A stretch of 53,915 bases of DNA from Pseudomonadota bacterium (GTDB taxonomy: Bacteria; Chloroflexota; UBA6077; JAJPGT01). Shown here one piece after another: positions 18,387-27,385 of this stretch. How positions within the stretch are numbered: the first letter of the stretch is position 1; each line of letters opens with the position of its first letter. Below the pieces are notes generated by a model. That model had not been told where the DNA came from. It did no database searches and saw nothing but the letters and a program-made list of their open reading frames with translations. Location: assembly GCA_021325655.1 (NCBI GenBank), contig JAJPGT010000035.1:1-53915 (forward strand), written 5' to 3'. The translations under genes were made by a program, and so were the position numbers.

Positions 18387-19829
18387 TCAGGACGCGACTT
18401 CCAGCCGCTCCTTCTCTGGAAGCGGCTGTTCGCGCCCCGGCCGGGTGGGCTGTCCACTGAGCGGCAGCGTGACCCGGAATGTGGCCCCCTGCCCCGGGGC
18501 GCTGGTGACGTCGATCGCCCCGCCGTGCTCCTCGACGATCGTCCGCGCGATCGCGAGCCCCAGACCGGTGCCGCTGGTCTGGCGCGCTGCCGCAGAGCGA
18601 TAGAAGCGCTCGAACAGGTGTGGCATGTCCTCGGGCGCAATGCCGATCCCCTGGTCGGCGACGGTGAGCACGACCTGGCGCGGCGCGCGGCTGGCTGCCA
18701 GCGATACCCGCACCGGGGCGTCGGGCGGGGAGAACTTGAGCGCATTGTCCAGCAGGATGAGCGCCACCTGGCGCAGACCGTCGCGGCTACCCCGCAGCTC
18801 CACCGGGTCCAGCCGCTCCAGCCGCAGCCGGCCATCCGCCAGCGGCTCGAGCTTGTGGATCACTTCACGGACCACCTCGTCGAGCGGGACGACCTCGCGC
18901 GTCGGCGGGCGCCCCGCGTCTGCCCTCGCCAGCTCCAGCAGCCCGCTCACCAGGCGGCTGAGGCGGTCCATCTCGTCGGCCATCTCTGAGAGCGCGGCAC
19001 GGCGCTCAACGGGATCGTCATTCGGGTCGTGCAGCAGCGCGTGGATGTTCAGCCGCAGCGTCGTCATCGGGGTGCGCAGCTCGTGGGAGGCGTCCGCGAC
19101 GAAGCGGCGCTGCGCCGCCAGCACAGTGGAGAGACGATCGAGCATAGTGTTGAAGGTCGCCGACAGCGCGCCCAGCTCGTCGTTCGGGCCACGATAGCTC
19201 AGCCGTCGGTTGGGCTCGCCGGAAAGGGCGATCTCGCGCGCCGTCTGCGTCACCCGTCGCACCGGAGCGAGGGCGAGTCCCGCGAGCCACCAGCCCAGCA
19301 CGAGCGCCAGCACCAGCCCGCCAGCACCGCTGGCGAGCAGCGTCAGCGCCAGCAGGCGGCGAGTTTCGTCCAGCACGGTGGTAGCGCGGGCGACCTGCAG
19401 CACCGCCACGGTGGCGCCGCCCACCTGGAGCGGGGTGGTGAAGATGCGCAGGTGCTCGCCGGCCACCGTGCGGGTGGTATAGCTGGAGGAGCCGCGCGCC
19501 GCCGCCGCCAGGACGCCGGAATCCCAGGGGAGCGTCTGCTGGCCGAGATTGGGCGAGCGGTCCAGGAGCCGGCCATCTACGGAGACGAGCTGGAGGAAGG
19601 TATCAGCCGAGGTGAAGTTGGCAACGTCGGGCAGCAGCACCACACGTGGATACGACGGGAGCTGCGCCGCGGCGGCGGCCACGTCGGCCGCCTTGGAGGC
19701 GAGCGCGTCGTCGAGCTGGGTCTGCAGCGTGCGGGTGAGCACCGCCCAGATGAGTGCGCCGCTCAGCGTTAGGACAGCGGCGAGCACCAGGCTGTTCCAG
19801 AGCGCCAGGCGCCAACGCACCGGCAGCAT
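18387..19829 (-). CDS. Two-component sensor histidine kinase
   Basis: A 480-residue membrane kinase. Helices at about 8-32 and 160-190 enclose an extracytoplasmic sensor domain of about 125 residues. A HAMP domain (190-240) is followed by the dimerisation helix with the phosphoacceptor His249 in ASHELRTPMT. The ATPase domain has N box ILLDNALKFSP, G1 DQGIGI, F box LFERFYR and G2 GTGLGLAIA. Its stimulus is unknown. It starts 3 bases after the stop of the OmpR-type regulator gene, so the pair is cotranscribed and almost surely cognate. Confidence 0.95.
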   Translation of the reverse strand: MLPVRWRLALWNSLVLAAVLTLSGALIWAVLTRTLQTQLDDALASKAADVAAAAAQLPSYPRVVLLPDVANFTSADTFLQLVSVDGRLLDRSPNLGQQTLPWDSGVLAAAARGSSSYTTRTVAGEHLRIFTTPLQVGGATVAVLQVARATTVLDETRRLLALTLLASGAGGLVLALVLGWWLAGLALAPVRRVTQTAREIALSGEPNRRLSYRGPNDELGALSATFNTMLDRLSTVLAAQRRFVADASHELRTPMTTLRLNIHALLHDPNDDPVERRAALSEMADEMDRLSRLVSGLLELARADAGRPPTREVVPLDEVVREVIHKLEPLADGRLRLERLDPVELRGSRDGLRQVALILLDNALKFSPPDAPVRVSLAASRAPRQVVLTVADQGIGIAPEDMPHLFERFYRSAAARQTSGTGLGLAIARTIVEEHGGAIDVTSAPGQGATFRVTLPLSGQPTRPGREQPLPEKERLEVAS

Positions 19830-19832
19830 GGC

Positions 19833-20546
19833 TCAGCCCTGTCCTGGATCAGGAGTCGTGGCGCGGGCCTCCTCTCGGAGCACGTAGCCCACGCCCCGCT
19901 GCGTGTGGACCAGCCGGGGCTCGCCGCCCGCCTCCAGCTTCTGGCGCAGGTAGCCAACGTAGACGTCCAGCACGTTCGACTCGCCGCCGAAGTCGTAGCC
20001 CCAGACGCGCTCGTAGATTTGCTCCTTGGTCAGCACCTGGCGCGGGTGGCGGAGGAAGAACTCTAGCAGCTCGAACTCGCGCGGCCGCAGATCGATCACC
20101 CGGTCGCCGCGGACGACGGTGCGGCTGGGCACGTCCATCGTCAGGTCCGCGAAGCGCAGCCGGGTCCGGTCCTGCTCCGGCTGGCGCCGCCGGAGCAGCG
20201 CCCGCACCCGCGCCAGCAGCTCCTCCACCGCGAATGGCTTGACCAGGTAGTCGTCGGCGCCGCTGTCCAGCCCCCGCACCCGGTCCGCCGTCTGGTCCTT
20301 GGCGGTGAGCATCAGGATCGGGGTGTCCCCGGCGGCGCGCAAGCGGCGGCAGACCTCCAGGCCGTCCAGCTTCGGCATCATCACGTCCAGGATCACCAGG
20401 TCCGGCTCGGATTCGCGGACGTGTGCCAGCCCGCGCACCGGGTCATTCTCGATCTCGACCTGGTACCCCTCCAGCGCGAGCGCGCGCCGGAGCGCGCTGG
20501 TCAGGCGCGGGTCATCGTCGATCACCAGGATCTGGGCTCGATTCAT
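19833..20546 (-). CDS. OmpR/PhoB-family response regulator
   Basis: A 237-residue regulator. Receiver domain residues 5-118 with acidic DDD at 10-12, phosphoacceptor Asp54 ([12 protein letters not shown]), Thr near 82 and Lys near 104 (DDYLVKPF). The winged-helix DNA-binding domain follows ([16 protein letters not shown], then [24 protein letters not shown] and TQRGVGYVL). The ATG at 20546 follows GAGG at the right distance; the frame extends upstream to 21464 but only opposite sdhC. It is divergent from the sdh operon, with about 138 bases between, so it might control sdh, the kinase pair, or both. Confidence 0.95.
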   Translation of the reverse strand: MNRAQILVIDDDPRLTSALRRALALEGYQVEIENDPVRGLAHVRESEPDLVILDVMMPKLDGLEVCRRLRAAGDTPILMLTAKDQTADRVRGLDSGADDYLVKPFAVEELLARVRALLRRRQPEQDRTRLRFADLTMDVPSRTVVRGDRVIDLRPREFELLEFFLRHPRQVLTKEQIYERVWGYDFGGESNVLDVYVGYLRQKLEAGGEPRLVHTQRGVGYVLREEARATTPDPGQG

Positions 20547-20645
20547 TGCTGCCTCATCTGGTTGAGTGTACCGCCAGCGCCCGGGGCCGGGCGGACAATT
20601 CGGCTCGCGGCCAGGAGAACGGTGCCACGCCGGGCCCAACGGTTC

Positions 20646-20651
20646 TACAAT
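20646..20651 (+). promoter_or_regulatory. Candidate -10 box of sdhCAB
   Basis: TACAAT 33 bases before the sdhC start at 20685. The -35 region is weak. Confidence 0.4.
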
Positions 20652-20684
20652 CGAGTCGAGAGCAGCACGCCAAGGGGTAATGGG

Positions 20685-21410
20685 ATGGTGATCAACGAGT
20701 CGCTGGTCAGGAACCGGCCGGTCTCGGGGCTCCTGTCGCTCTGGCAGACGTCCGTCGGCAAGAAGTTTGTCATGGCGATCAGCGGCATCATCCTGTTCGG
20801 CTACGTCATTCTCCATCTCTGGGGCAACCTGCGCGTCTTCTACGGCCCGGAGGCGCTGAACCAGTGGGGCGTGTTCCTGCGTGTGGCCGGTGACCCGTTC
20901 TTCCGCAGCCAGCAACTGCTCTGGATCGTGCGAGTCATCCTCCTGGTGGCGCTGATCCTGCACGTCACCGCCGCCTACCAACTCAGCCGGCGGGATTACG
21001 CGAGCCGACCGGCCGGCTACGCGCTGCGCAAGAACCTGGAGTCCACCTACGCCTCGCGAACGATGCGCTGGGGCGGAGTCATCATTCTGCTGTTCGTGAT
21101 CTACCACGTGCTGGATCTGACCACCGGCACACTGCACCCGGCCACGTATGCGCCCTTCCGAGAAGGCGATATCTACAGCAACGTTATCGGCGATTTCCGC
21201 GTCTGGTACGTTACCCTGATCTACGTGGCGGCCGTGATCGTCCTGGGCATGCACCTGTATCACGGCGTCTGGAGCATGTTCCAGACGCTCGGCCTGAACA
21301 GCTCCCGCTGGGATCGCCTCTGGCGAAACGTGGCGACGTTCTTCGCTGTAGTGCTCACCCTGGGCAACATCGCCATCCCGGTCTCCATCTTGATCGGGAT
21401 CGTGCGCTAG
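20685..21410 (+). CDS. sdhC: Succinate dehydrogenase cytochrome b subunit (B-type)
   Basis: A 241-residue membrane anchor of complex II with five helices, the single-chain form found in B-type enzymes (Bacteroidetes, Gram-positives, Chloroflexi), which carry two b-type haems. Candidate axial His residues are in [26 protein letters not shown] and LGMHLYHG. It passes electrons between quinone and the flavoprotein. AAGGGG is spaced 7 bases before the ATG. Followed after 19 bases by sdhA in one operon. The single anchor and this order (C, A, B) are usual for menaquinone-type enzymes. Confidence 0.95.
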   Translation: MVINESLVRNRPVSGLLSLWQTSVGKKFVMAISGIILFGYVILHLWGNLRVFYGPEALNQWGVFLRVAGDPFFRSQQLLWIVRVILLVALILHVTAAYQLSRRDYASRPAGYALRKNLESTYASRTMRWGGVIILLFVIYHVLDLTTGTLHPATYAPFREGDIYSNVIGDFRVWYVTLIYVAAVIVLGMHLYHGVWSMFQTLGLNSSRWDRLWRNVATFFAVVLTLGNIAIPVSILIGIVR

Positions 21411-21429
21411 AACTGCGGAGGTCACTGCC

Positions 21430-23397
21430 TTGGCCATCACCGCCGCCCCCGCTTCGGCACCCATCGCCTATCGCGTCGCGGACGAGCCGCTGGACGGGAA
21501 CGTCCCGGACGGCCCGCTCGAGCAGAAGTGGGAGCGGCGCCGGTTCGAGATGAAGCTGGTGAACCCGGCGAACCGGCGCCGCTACACCGTCATCGTCGTC
21601 GGCTCCGGCCTGGCCGGGGCGTCCGCCGCGGCCTCGCTTGGGGAGCTGGGCTACAACGTCAAGTGCTTCTGCTATCAGGACAGCCCGCGCCGAGCGCACA
21701 GCATCGCCGCCCAGGGTGGGATCAACGCGGCCAAGAACTACCGCAACGACGGCGACTCGGTCTTCCGGCTCTTTTACGACACGATCAAGGGCGGCGACTT
21801 CCGCTCGCGGGAGGCGAATGTCTACCGCCTGGCCGAGTTGAGCGTGAACATCATCGACCAGTGCGTCGCCCAGGGGGTGCCGTTCGCCCGCGAATACGGC
21901 GGCCTGTTGGATACCCGCTCCTTTGGCGGTGCCCAGGTGTCCCGCACGTTCTATGCTCGCGGCCAGACCGGCCAGCAGCTTGAGCTGGGCGCCTACCAGG
22001 CGCTCTGCCGGCAGATCGCCGCCGGGACGGTGACGATGTACTCCCGGCATGAGATGCTGGAGCTGGTGGTGGTGGACGGCCGGGCACGCGGGATCGTCAC
22101 CCGCGATATGGTCACCGGCGAGATCGAGTCGCACGTGGCCGATGCGGTCCTGCTCTGCACGGGTGGCTACGGCAACGTCTTCTACCTGTCCACCAACGCC
22201 CGCGGCTGCAACGCCACCGCCATCTGGCGGGCCTACAAGAAGGGCGCGGCCTTTGCCAACCCCTGCTTCACGCAGATCCACCCCACCTGTATCCCCGTCT
22301 CTGGCGACTACCAGTCCAAGCTGACGCTGATGAGCGAGTCGCTCCGCAACGATGGCCGGGTGTGGTTGCCGAAGCGCCCCGGCGACACACGCCCGCCGAA
22401 CGAGATCCCCGAGGACGAGCGGGACTACTACCTGGAGCGCAAGTACCCCAGCTTCGGCAACCTGGCCCCGCGCGACATCGCCTCGCGCGCCGCCAAGGAG
22501 GTCTGTGACGAAGGCCGGGGAGTGGGGCCGGGCGGCCGCGGCGTCTACCTCGACTTCTCAGAGGCGATCCAGCGCCTGGGGGTCGAGCGTATCCGCGAGC
22601 GCTACGGCAACCTGTTCGAGATGTACGAGCGGATCACCGGCGAGGATCCGTACAAGGTGCCGATGCGCATCTACCCCGCCGTCCACTACACCATGGGCGG
22701 GCTGTGGGTGGACTACAACCTCATGAGCACGATCCCGGGCCTGTTCGTCGGCGGCGAGGCGAACTTCTCCGACCACGGTGCGAACCGGCTCGGGGCGAGC
22801 GCGTTGATGCAGGGCCTGGCCGACGGCTACTTCATCCTCCCGGCGACGATCCCGAACTTCCTCGCCAGCGTCAAGCCAGATGGGATGAAGCCGGACCGGC
22901 CGGAGTTCCGCGAGGCCGAGGCGGAGGTACGGCAGCGGATCAAGACGCTGCTCTCGATCAACGGATCGAAGTCGGTCGACTTCTTCCATCGCGAGCTGGG
23001 CCACGTGATGTGGAACAACTGCGGGATGGCCCGCAGTGATGCCAGCCTGCGCGAGGCGCTGGCCCGTATCCCGGAGATCCGCGAGGAGTTCTGGCGCGAC
23101 GTCCGGGTTCTCGGCGAGAACGAGGAGCTGAACCAATCGCTCGAACGGGCCGGCCGGGTCGCCGATTTCCTGGAGCTGGCCGAGCTGATCTGCCTGGACG
23201 CCTGGCACCGTACCGAGTCGTGCGGCAGCCACTTCCGGGTGGAGAGCCAGACCGAGGATGGCGAAGCGCTGCGCGACGACGAGCACTTTGCCTACGTGGC
23301 CGCCTGGCAGTACGGCGGCAAGGATTGCCCGCCGATCCTGCACAAGGAGCCGCTCCACTTCGAGTACGTGCATCTCACTGTCCGCAGCTACAAGTGA
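21430..23397 (+). CDS. sdhA: Succinate dehydrogenase/fumarate reductase flavoprotein subunit
   Basis: A 655-residue flavoprotein that oxidises succinate to fumarate. The FAD-binding fold has [14 protein letters not shown] (about 54-67); the covalent flavin His is in [15 protein letters not shown] (about His90). Substrate-site segments [11 protein letters not shown] and [14 protein letters not shown] follow. The FAD closing segment [19 protein letters not shown] and the capping/helical domain are complete. Starts at TTG 21430 with GGAGG 8 bases upstream; an internal start is unlikely as the N-terminus is in-family. It matches B-type (Bacteroides/Wolinella-like) SdhA. Confidence 0.96.
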   Translation: MAITAAPASAPIAYRVADEPLDGNVPDGPLEQKWERRRFEMKLVNPANRRRYTVIVVGSGLAGASAAASLGELGYNVKCFCYQDSPRRAHSIAAQGGINAAKNYRNDGDSVFRLFYDTIKGGDFRSREANVYRLAELSVNIIDQCVAQGVPFAREYGGLLDTRSFGGAQVSRTFYARGQTGQQLELGAYQALCRQIAAGTVTMYSRHEMLELVVVDGRARGIVTRDMVTGEIESHVADAVLLCTGGYGNVFYLSTNARGCNATAIWRAYKKGAAFANPCFTQIHPTCIPVSGDYQSKLTLMSESLRNDGRVWLPKRPGDTRPPNEIPEDERDYYLERKYPSFGNLAPRDIASRAAKEVCDEGRGVGPGGRGVYLDFSEAIQRLGVERIRERYGNLFEMYERITGEDPYKVPMRIYPAVHYTMGGLWVDYNLMSTIPGLFVGGEANFSDHGANRLGASALMQGLADGYFILPATIPNFLASVKPDGMKPDRPEFREAEAEVRQRIKTLLSINGSKSVDFFHRELGHVMWNNCGMARSDASLREALARIPEIREEFWRDVRVLGENEELNQSLERAGRVADFLELAELICLDAWHRTESCGSHFRVESQTEDGEALRDDEHFAYVAAWQYGGKDCPPILHKEPLHFEYVHLTVRSYK

Positions 23398-23449
23398 TCC
23401 CCATCCGGGCGCTGGCCGCGGGCCGATACGGGAGACGGATAGACGACGC

Positions 23450-24193
23450 ATGAACCTGATATTGAAAGTGTGGCGGCAGAAGAACGCCGCGGATCCTGGC
23501 CGGTTCGTCACCTACCAGGCGCGGGACATCAATGAGCACATGTCCTTCCTGGAGATGCTGGACGTTGTCAACGAGGACTTGATCGCCCGGGGCGAGGATC
23601 CCATCGCCTTCGACAGCGATTGCCGCGAAGGGATCTGCGGCACCTGCGGCTTCATGATCAACGGCATCGCGCACGGCCCGCAGCGGGCCACCACCGTGTG
23701 CCAGCTCCACATGCGCCACTTCAAGGACGGCGACGAGCTGGTGCTGGAGCCCTGGCGCGCCGCGGCGTTCCCGGTGATCAAGGACCTCGTCGTGGACCGA
23801 TCGGCGTTCGACCGGATCATCCAGGCGGGCGGCTACATCTCGGTCAACACCGGCAGCGCCCCGGAGGCGAACACCATCCCGGTGCCGAAGGAGCATGCCG
23901 AGCGCGCCCTGGATGCCGCGGCCTGTATCGGCTGCGGCGCCTGCGTCGCCGCCTGCCCGAACGCCTCGGCGATGCTGTTCACCGCTGCCAAGGTGGCCCA
24001 CCTGAACCTGCTGCCCCAGGGACAGCCGGAGCGGTTCCGACGCGTGCGCAACATGGTGGCACAACACGATGCCGAGGGGTTCGGCCACTGCACCAACCAC
24101 GGCGAGTGCGAGGCGGTCTGTCCGAAGCAGATCTCGCTGAACTTCATCGCGCTGCTGAACCGGGAGCTGCTTCGGTCCGCCCTGCGTGGCTGA
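23450..24193 (+). CDS. sdhB: Succinate dehydrogenase iron-sulphur subunit
   Basis: A 247-residue protein that carries electrons from FAD to the membrane. The plant-type [2Fe-2S] site is [10 protein letters not shown] with Cys58, Cys63 and Cys66 plus Cys84. Two further clusters use [15 protein letters not shown] and [12 protein letters not shown]. All ligands are present. It follows sdhA by 52 bases and ends the operon. The frame is complete. Confidence 0.96.
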   Translation: MNLILKVWRQKNAADPGRFVTYQARDINEHMSFLEMLDVVNEDLIARGEDPIAFDSDCREGICGTCGFMINGIAHGPQRATTVCQLHMRHFKDGDELVLEPWRAAAFPVIKDLVVDRSAFDRIIQAGGYISVNTGSAPEANTIPVPKEHAERALDAAACIGCGACVAACPNASAMLFTAAKVAHLNLLPQGQPERFRRVRNMVAQHDAEGFGHCTNHGECEAVCPKQISLNFIALLNRELLRSALRG

Positions 24194-24283
24194 GGCCACT
24201 CTGCGTCTGCGGCCCGCGGCGCGGCTGGCACATGCCGTGCACCCCTGTCCGGGTTCAACACCGATGAACGAGGGCAGGGTGAC

Positions 24284-24517
24284 ATGGCCAAGCGCAGGGT
24301 GAGCCGCGCGGCGCGGAAGGACGAACTCTCCGGGCGCAAGAACGAGCTACGGGCGGCGCGGATCGAGGGCGACGAGCCGGGCGGCAGCGTGGAGGACGAC
24401 GGGGCGATCCCGTCCGACGACGCGCAGGTGGCGAGCGAGTCGATGGTGCTCGAGCGGCTACCCCACGGCCGCGCCCCGCGCGGCCGCCAGCGGACCGGCG
24501 ACCCACCCGCGGTGTGA
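24284..24517 (+). CDS. Small charged protein (hypothetical)
   Basis: A 77-residue hydrophilic protein. The N-terminal third is basic (KRRVSRAARKDELSGRKNEL) and the middle acidic. No domain is known to me. AGGGTGAC stands just before the ATG, and a terminator-like hairpin follows at 24529-24551. Coding is plausible from composition and context alone. Confidence 0.5.
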   Translation: MAKRRVSRAARKDELSGRKNELRAARIEGDEPGGSVEDDGAIPSDDAQVASESMVLERLPHGRAPRGRQRTGDPPAV

Positions 24518-24528
24518 CCTGGGCCGCC

Positions 24529-24551
24529 AGCCCGAAAAGGCGCCGCGGGCT
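24529..24551. terminator. Hairpin between convergent genes
   Basis: AGCCCG (24529-24534) pairs with CGGGCT (24546-24551); on the reverse strand the loop carries TTTT. It lies between the stop codons of the 77-residue gene and the DUF1992 gene, overlapping the DUF1992 stop. Confidence 0.45.
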
Positions 24552-25005
24552 ACTCTCCAGGCCAGGCGGCGTCGAAGCGGCGCGCCTCCGCCTCCAGGGA
24601 CAGGCGCGCGCGCTGCAGCCAGGGGAATGGGGTCAGCAGGTTGAAGCGATCGATCGCCGCGTTGGCCGCCCGCACCCGCTCCAGGTGCGCGGCACGCTGG
24701 GCGGCACGCTCGCTCGGACGAGGGCCCGGCCAGCTCGTGCTCGCCGCGCGGACCGCGTCTACCGCCTGCTCCATGATTCGGCTCGCCTCCACCCAGGGGG
24801 GCGCAAATCCGTGGTCGCTGAGGATCTTGTAGGCCAGTTCCCAGTCGCGTGCGTAGGGATTGGTTTCGATGCGGAGTGGCTGGCCCTGGCCGGGCAGGTT
24901 GTCGAAGTCGCCCCGCTCCTGCGCCTCGCGGATCTTGCGCTCCACCAGGTCTTCCCAGGTGGCGGCGACTTCCAAGTGGTCGTCCTCGCGTCGAACCGGC
25001 GCCAT
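24550..25005 (-). CDS. DUF1992 (DnaJ homologue C28-like) protein
   Basis: A 151-residue protein matching DUF1992, the conserved domain of DnaJ subfamily C member 28. Key segments are ERKIREAQERGDFDNLPGQG, PYARDWELAYKILSDHGFAPPW, and FNLLTPFPWLQRARLSLEAE. The J domain itself is absent, as in most bacterial members. Function unknown. ATG 25005 follows GGGAG at 5 bases; the frame extends to 25131 without family resemblance. Confidence 0.85.
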   Translation of the reverse strand: MAPVRREDDHLEVAATWEDLVERKIREAQERGDFDNLPGQGQPLRIETNPYARDWELAYKILSDHGFAPPWVEASRIMEQAVDAVRAASTSWPGPRPSERAAQRAAHLERVRAANAAIDRFNLLTPFPWLQRARLSLEAEARRFDAAWPGE

Positions 25006-25126
25006 CGTCACTCCCGGGGGCGAGGATACCAGGCCCGGCCGCGGGGCGTCGACGGGCTGCCCCGCCCTCGCTCCCGGCTTCGCGGGCCGGTGCCCGGGGA
25101 TGCCCCGCGGCTGGGCTGCCAGGCGG

Positions 25127-25132
25127 TACAAT
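25127..25132 (+). promoter_or_regulatory. Candidate -10 box
   Basis: TACAAT, 49 bases upstream of the GTG at 25182. It could serve the 96-residue protein gene. Confidence 0.35.
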
Positions 25133-25181
25133 ACGCCTGACTGCTCTGACGTGGCCCGCTAGCCGTATTCGGGAGTCGTTC

Positions 25182-25472
25182 GTGAGCTTCTCGCGCTATC
25201 CTCGTCGCCCCGTCTGGCCCGCGAAACCGCGGCGCGAGCCGGAGCCGTTGCCGCCGTCGACCGTATCCGACGAGCGGGCCCGGGAGATTGCGCAGTCGTA
25301 TCTGTCGCGCGAGCACAGCGGCTTGTTCGCGCTGCCGCCGGTGCTGGGGGCGCTGCGCGGGCGCGAAGTCTGGTTCGTGCAGGTCGGTCGGCTCGGCGCC
25401 CACGGGGTAGTCGGTGAGCTGGTGGTGGACGCGGCAACCGGGGCGATCAGCGACGTCCGCCTGGACGACTAG
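25182..25472 (+). CDS. Small PepSY-like hypothetical protein
   Basis: A 96-residue protein from GTG 25182 after GGGAG at 25171-25175. The C-terminal 60 residues run DERAREIAQSYLSREHSG, then VWFVQVGRLG and VVDAATGAISDVRLDD, resembling one PepSY unit (a fold found in protease propeptides and transporters). It has no signal peptide. Convergent with rpoD, with a hairpin spanning both stops. Confidence 0.55.
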   Translation: MSFSRYPRRPVWPAKPRREPEPLPPSTVSDERAREIAQSYLSREHSGLFALPPVLGALRGREVWFVQVGRLGAHGVVGELVVDAATGAISDVRLDD

Positions 25473-25493
25473 CGTCAGGCGCGCTCAGTCCAG
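25461..25493. terminator. Interrupted hairpin across convergent stop codons
   Basis: CTGGAC (25461-25466) pairs with GTCCAG (25488-25493), with an inner AGCG/CGCT pairing. It covers the stop codons of the 96-residue gene and rpoD. Moderate stem. Confidence 0.45.
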
Positions 25494-26759
25494 GTACTCG
25501 CGCAGCTTCTGGCGCAAGCCGGGGCGGCGGAGCTTGGCCAGCGCCTCGGCCTCGATCTGGCGGATCCGCTCGCGGCTCACCCCGAGCTCCTCAGCGATCT
25601 CGCTCAGCGTGCGGTCCTGGCCGTCCTCCAGCCCGAAGCGCATCCGGATCACCTGGCGCTCGCGCGGTGTCAGGATGGTCCGAAACGCCTCGTCCAGGTA
25701 ATCCTTCAGCAGCGAGGCGGAGGCCAGATCGCTGGGGGTATGGACGGTGCGATCAGCGATCAGGTCGGAGATGGTGCTGTCCTCTTCGTGGCCGATCGGT
25801 GTCTCGAGCGAGATCGGCTGCTTGGCCGCGTTGACGATCTGGTCGATCTTGTCCGCGGTAGTGTTCAACTGCTGCGCGAGCTCCTCGCGCGTCGGCTCGC
25901 GGTTCAGCGACTGCTGCAGCTCGCGCGAGGCGTTGTACAGGTGGCTGATCGCTTCGATCATGTGCACCGGCACGCGCACCGTCCGCGCCTGGTCGGCGAT
26001 GGCGCGAGTAACGGCCTGGCGGATCCACCAGTAGGCGTAGGTGCTGAAGCGATAGCCCTTGCGCCAATCGTATTTCTCCACCGCCCGCCCCAGGCCGATG
26101 TTGCCCTCTTGGATGAGGTCCAGGATCGGCAGCCCCCGCCCCATGTACTTGCGGGCGACCGAAACTACCAGTCGCAGATTGCTCTCCGTCAGCCGCCGGC
26201 GCGCCTCCTCACCCCGGGCAACCGCCTCTTCCAGGCTGGCGCGCTCTTCCGGGGACAGGCTCGTCTCCTGGCTGAGCCGGGCCCCGGCTTCCCGCCCAGC
26301 CTCGTAGGCCTGGGCGAGGCTGATCTCCTCGTCGGCGGTCAGTAGCGGCACGCGGCTGATGTCGCGCAAGTAAATGGCAGCCGGTGTCTCGGGGGCGTAC
26401 TCTTCGACGCCGGGCGCCAGCGGGGCGATGCCTTCGCGGAAGCCCAGGCCGGGGGCACGCTCCCCGATGATCTCGTCCGGCTCGGCCGCGGCCGCCTCTT
26501 CCCAGGACGGCTCCGCCTCACCCTCTTCGTACAGCACGATCCCGGCGTCGTCCAGCAGGTCGCGGACTTCGTCGAGGTCTTGTGGGGTGTCGGCAACCGC
26601 GCGGACAACGTCCGCCAGGGTCAGGAAGCCCTGGCGCTGCTTGAGCGCGAGGAGCCGGTCGCGATGTTCTTCAAGACGCTGTCGGTGTTCAGCCATCGAT
26701 GCGCGTGGGCGATTGCTTTCAGGCAGGGCCGACGTACTGTTGAAATTCACCGTGCTCAA
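25485..26759 (-). CDS. rpoD: RNA polymerase primary sigma factor RpoD/SigA
   Basis: A 424-residue sigma-70 factor. Region 1.1-like N-terminus, then region 1.2 ([18 protein letters not shown]), region 2 ([37 protein letters not shown], and [20 protein letters not shown]), region 3, and region 4 ([18 protein letters not shown], then [20 protein letters not shown]). Regions 2.4 and 4.2 are intact, so promoters of the TTGACA/TATAAT type are expected. Start is TTG 26759, with AGGAGGT 7 bases upstream; the next in-frame ATG (residue 22) has no ribosome site. Not adjacent to dnaG, unlike in many Gram-positives. Confidence 0.95.
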   Translation of the reverse strand: MSTVNFNSTSALPESNRPRASMAEHRQRLEEHRDRLLALKQRQGFLTLADVVRAVADTPQDLDEVRDLLDDAGIVLYEEGEAEPSWEEAAAAEPDEIIGERAPGLGFREGIAPLAPGVEEYAPETPAAIYLRDISRVPLLTADEEISLAQAYEAGREAGARLSQETSLSPEERASLEEAVARGEEARRRLTESNLRLVVSVARKYMGRGLPILDLIQEGNIGLGRAVEKYDWRKGYRFSTYAYWWIRQAVTRAIADQARTVRVPVHMIEAISHLYNASRELQQSLNREPTREELAQQLNTTADKIDQIVNAAKQPISLETPIGHEEDSTISDLIADRTVHTPSDLASASLLKDYLDEAFRTILTPRERQVIRMRFGLEDGQDRTLSEIAEELGVSRERIRQIEAEALAKLRRPGLRQKLREYLD

Positions 26760-26846
26760 TCACTGCACCTCCTGGTGCTTCGGGCCCGAGGGTTCGCAAG
26801 AGTAGTGCCCGAGTCTGCTTCACCACTGCCGGCCTGCGCTGTCCCC

Positions 26847-26852
26847 TACAAT
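26847..26852 (+). promoter_or_regulatory. Candidate -10 box
   Basis: TACAAT, 107 bases before the zinc-finger gene start at 26959, in the divergent region with rpoD. Confidence 0.3.
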
Positions 26853-26958
26853 GCAGTGTACGTGGAAACACGCCAGACGCTCGTGGCCGCCAGCCAAACG
26901 GCCCGCGTCCCGCGTGAGCCCGGGCCAGCGAGCCCGTCAGTAGGAAAGGGGATGGTGT

Positions 26959-27186
26959 ATGGCGCGCTGCGCGCGCTGCGGACGGAAGGTGGACAAGCCC
27001 TCGCGGAGTGTTGACGCCGGCGAGATTGTATGCCCAACATGCCGCCCGCCTGCACAAAAACAGTCGAATCAACGGAGTGACAGCCAGGAACGCCGGCAGC
27101 CGCGGCCGGAGGCCCCCCCGGCAGCCGCGGAAGCACCAGCCAGTGTACAAGAGATAGCACCGGAGAGCGAGCCCCAGGCTGTCTGA
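26959..27186 (+). CDS. Small zinc-ribbon protein
   Basis: A 75-residue protein. The first 30 residues hold two CxxC pairs, CARCGR and CPTCRP, likely a zinc ribbon or a zinc knuckle. The rest is a hydrophilic Gln/Pro/Ala/Glu tail. AGGAAAGGGG lies upstream of the ATG. Divergent from rpoD. Function unknown. Confidence 0.65.
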   Translation: MARCARCGRKVDKPSRSVDAGEIVCPTCRPPAQKQSNQRSDSQERRQPRPEAPPAAAEAPASVQEIAPESEPQAV

Positions 27187-27215
27187 AAGAATCCTGGTCC
27201 ATTGTGTCTGCGCCA

Positions 27216-27248
27216 CCCGGGGGAGGGGCAGAGACCCATGCCCCCGGG
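27216..27248. terminator. Hairpin downstream of the zinc-ribbon gene
   Basis: CCCGGGGG (27216-27223) and CCCCCGGG (27241-27248) form an 8-bp stem 30 bases after the stop codon, in the noncoding gap before metE. Confidence 0.45.
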
Positions 27249-27353
27249 CGGTATTGCCCTTGCGACCTGCACAACCCCCGGCCGGGCTGGCGGGAAGCCA
27301 GCGCCGAGGATGTCTTGCCTGAGCGAACGCAGCCGGTTCGGTCAGCCGCCAGG

Positions 27354-27385
27354 GAGGCAGCCACCGCAGATCGGGCGGCTGCCTC
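27354..27385 (-). terminator. Hairpin at the metE stop codon
   Basis: GAGGCAGCC (27354-27362) pairs perfectly with GGCTGCCTC (27377-27385). The arm overlaps the metE stop (27384-27386). Confidence 0.5.

Noticed and set aside
19833..21464. A 543-residue version of the response regulator
   Set aside because: The N-terminal extension lies opposite sdhC and has no homology; ATG 20546 has a good ribosome site.
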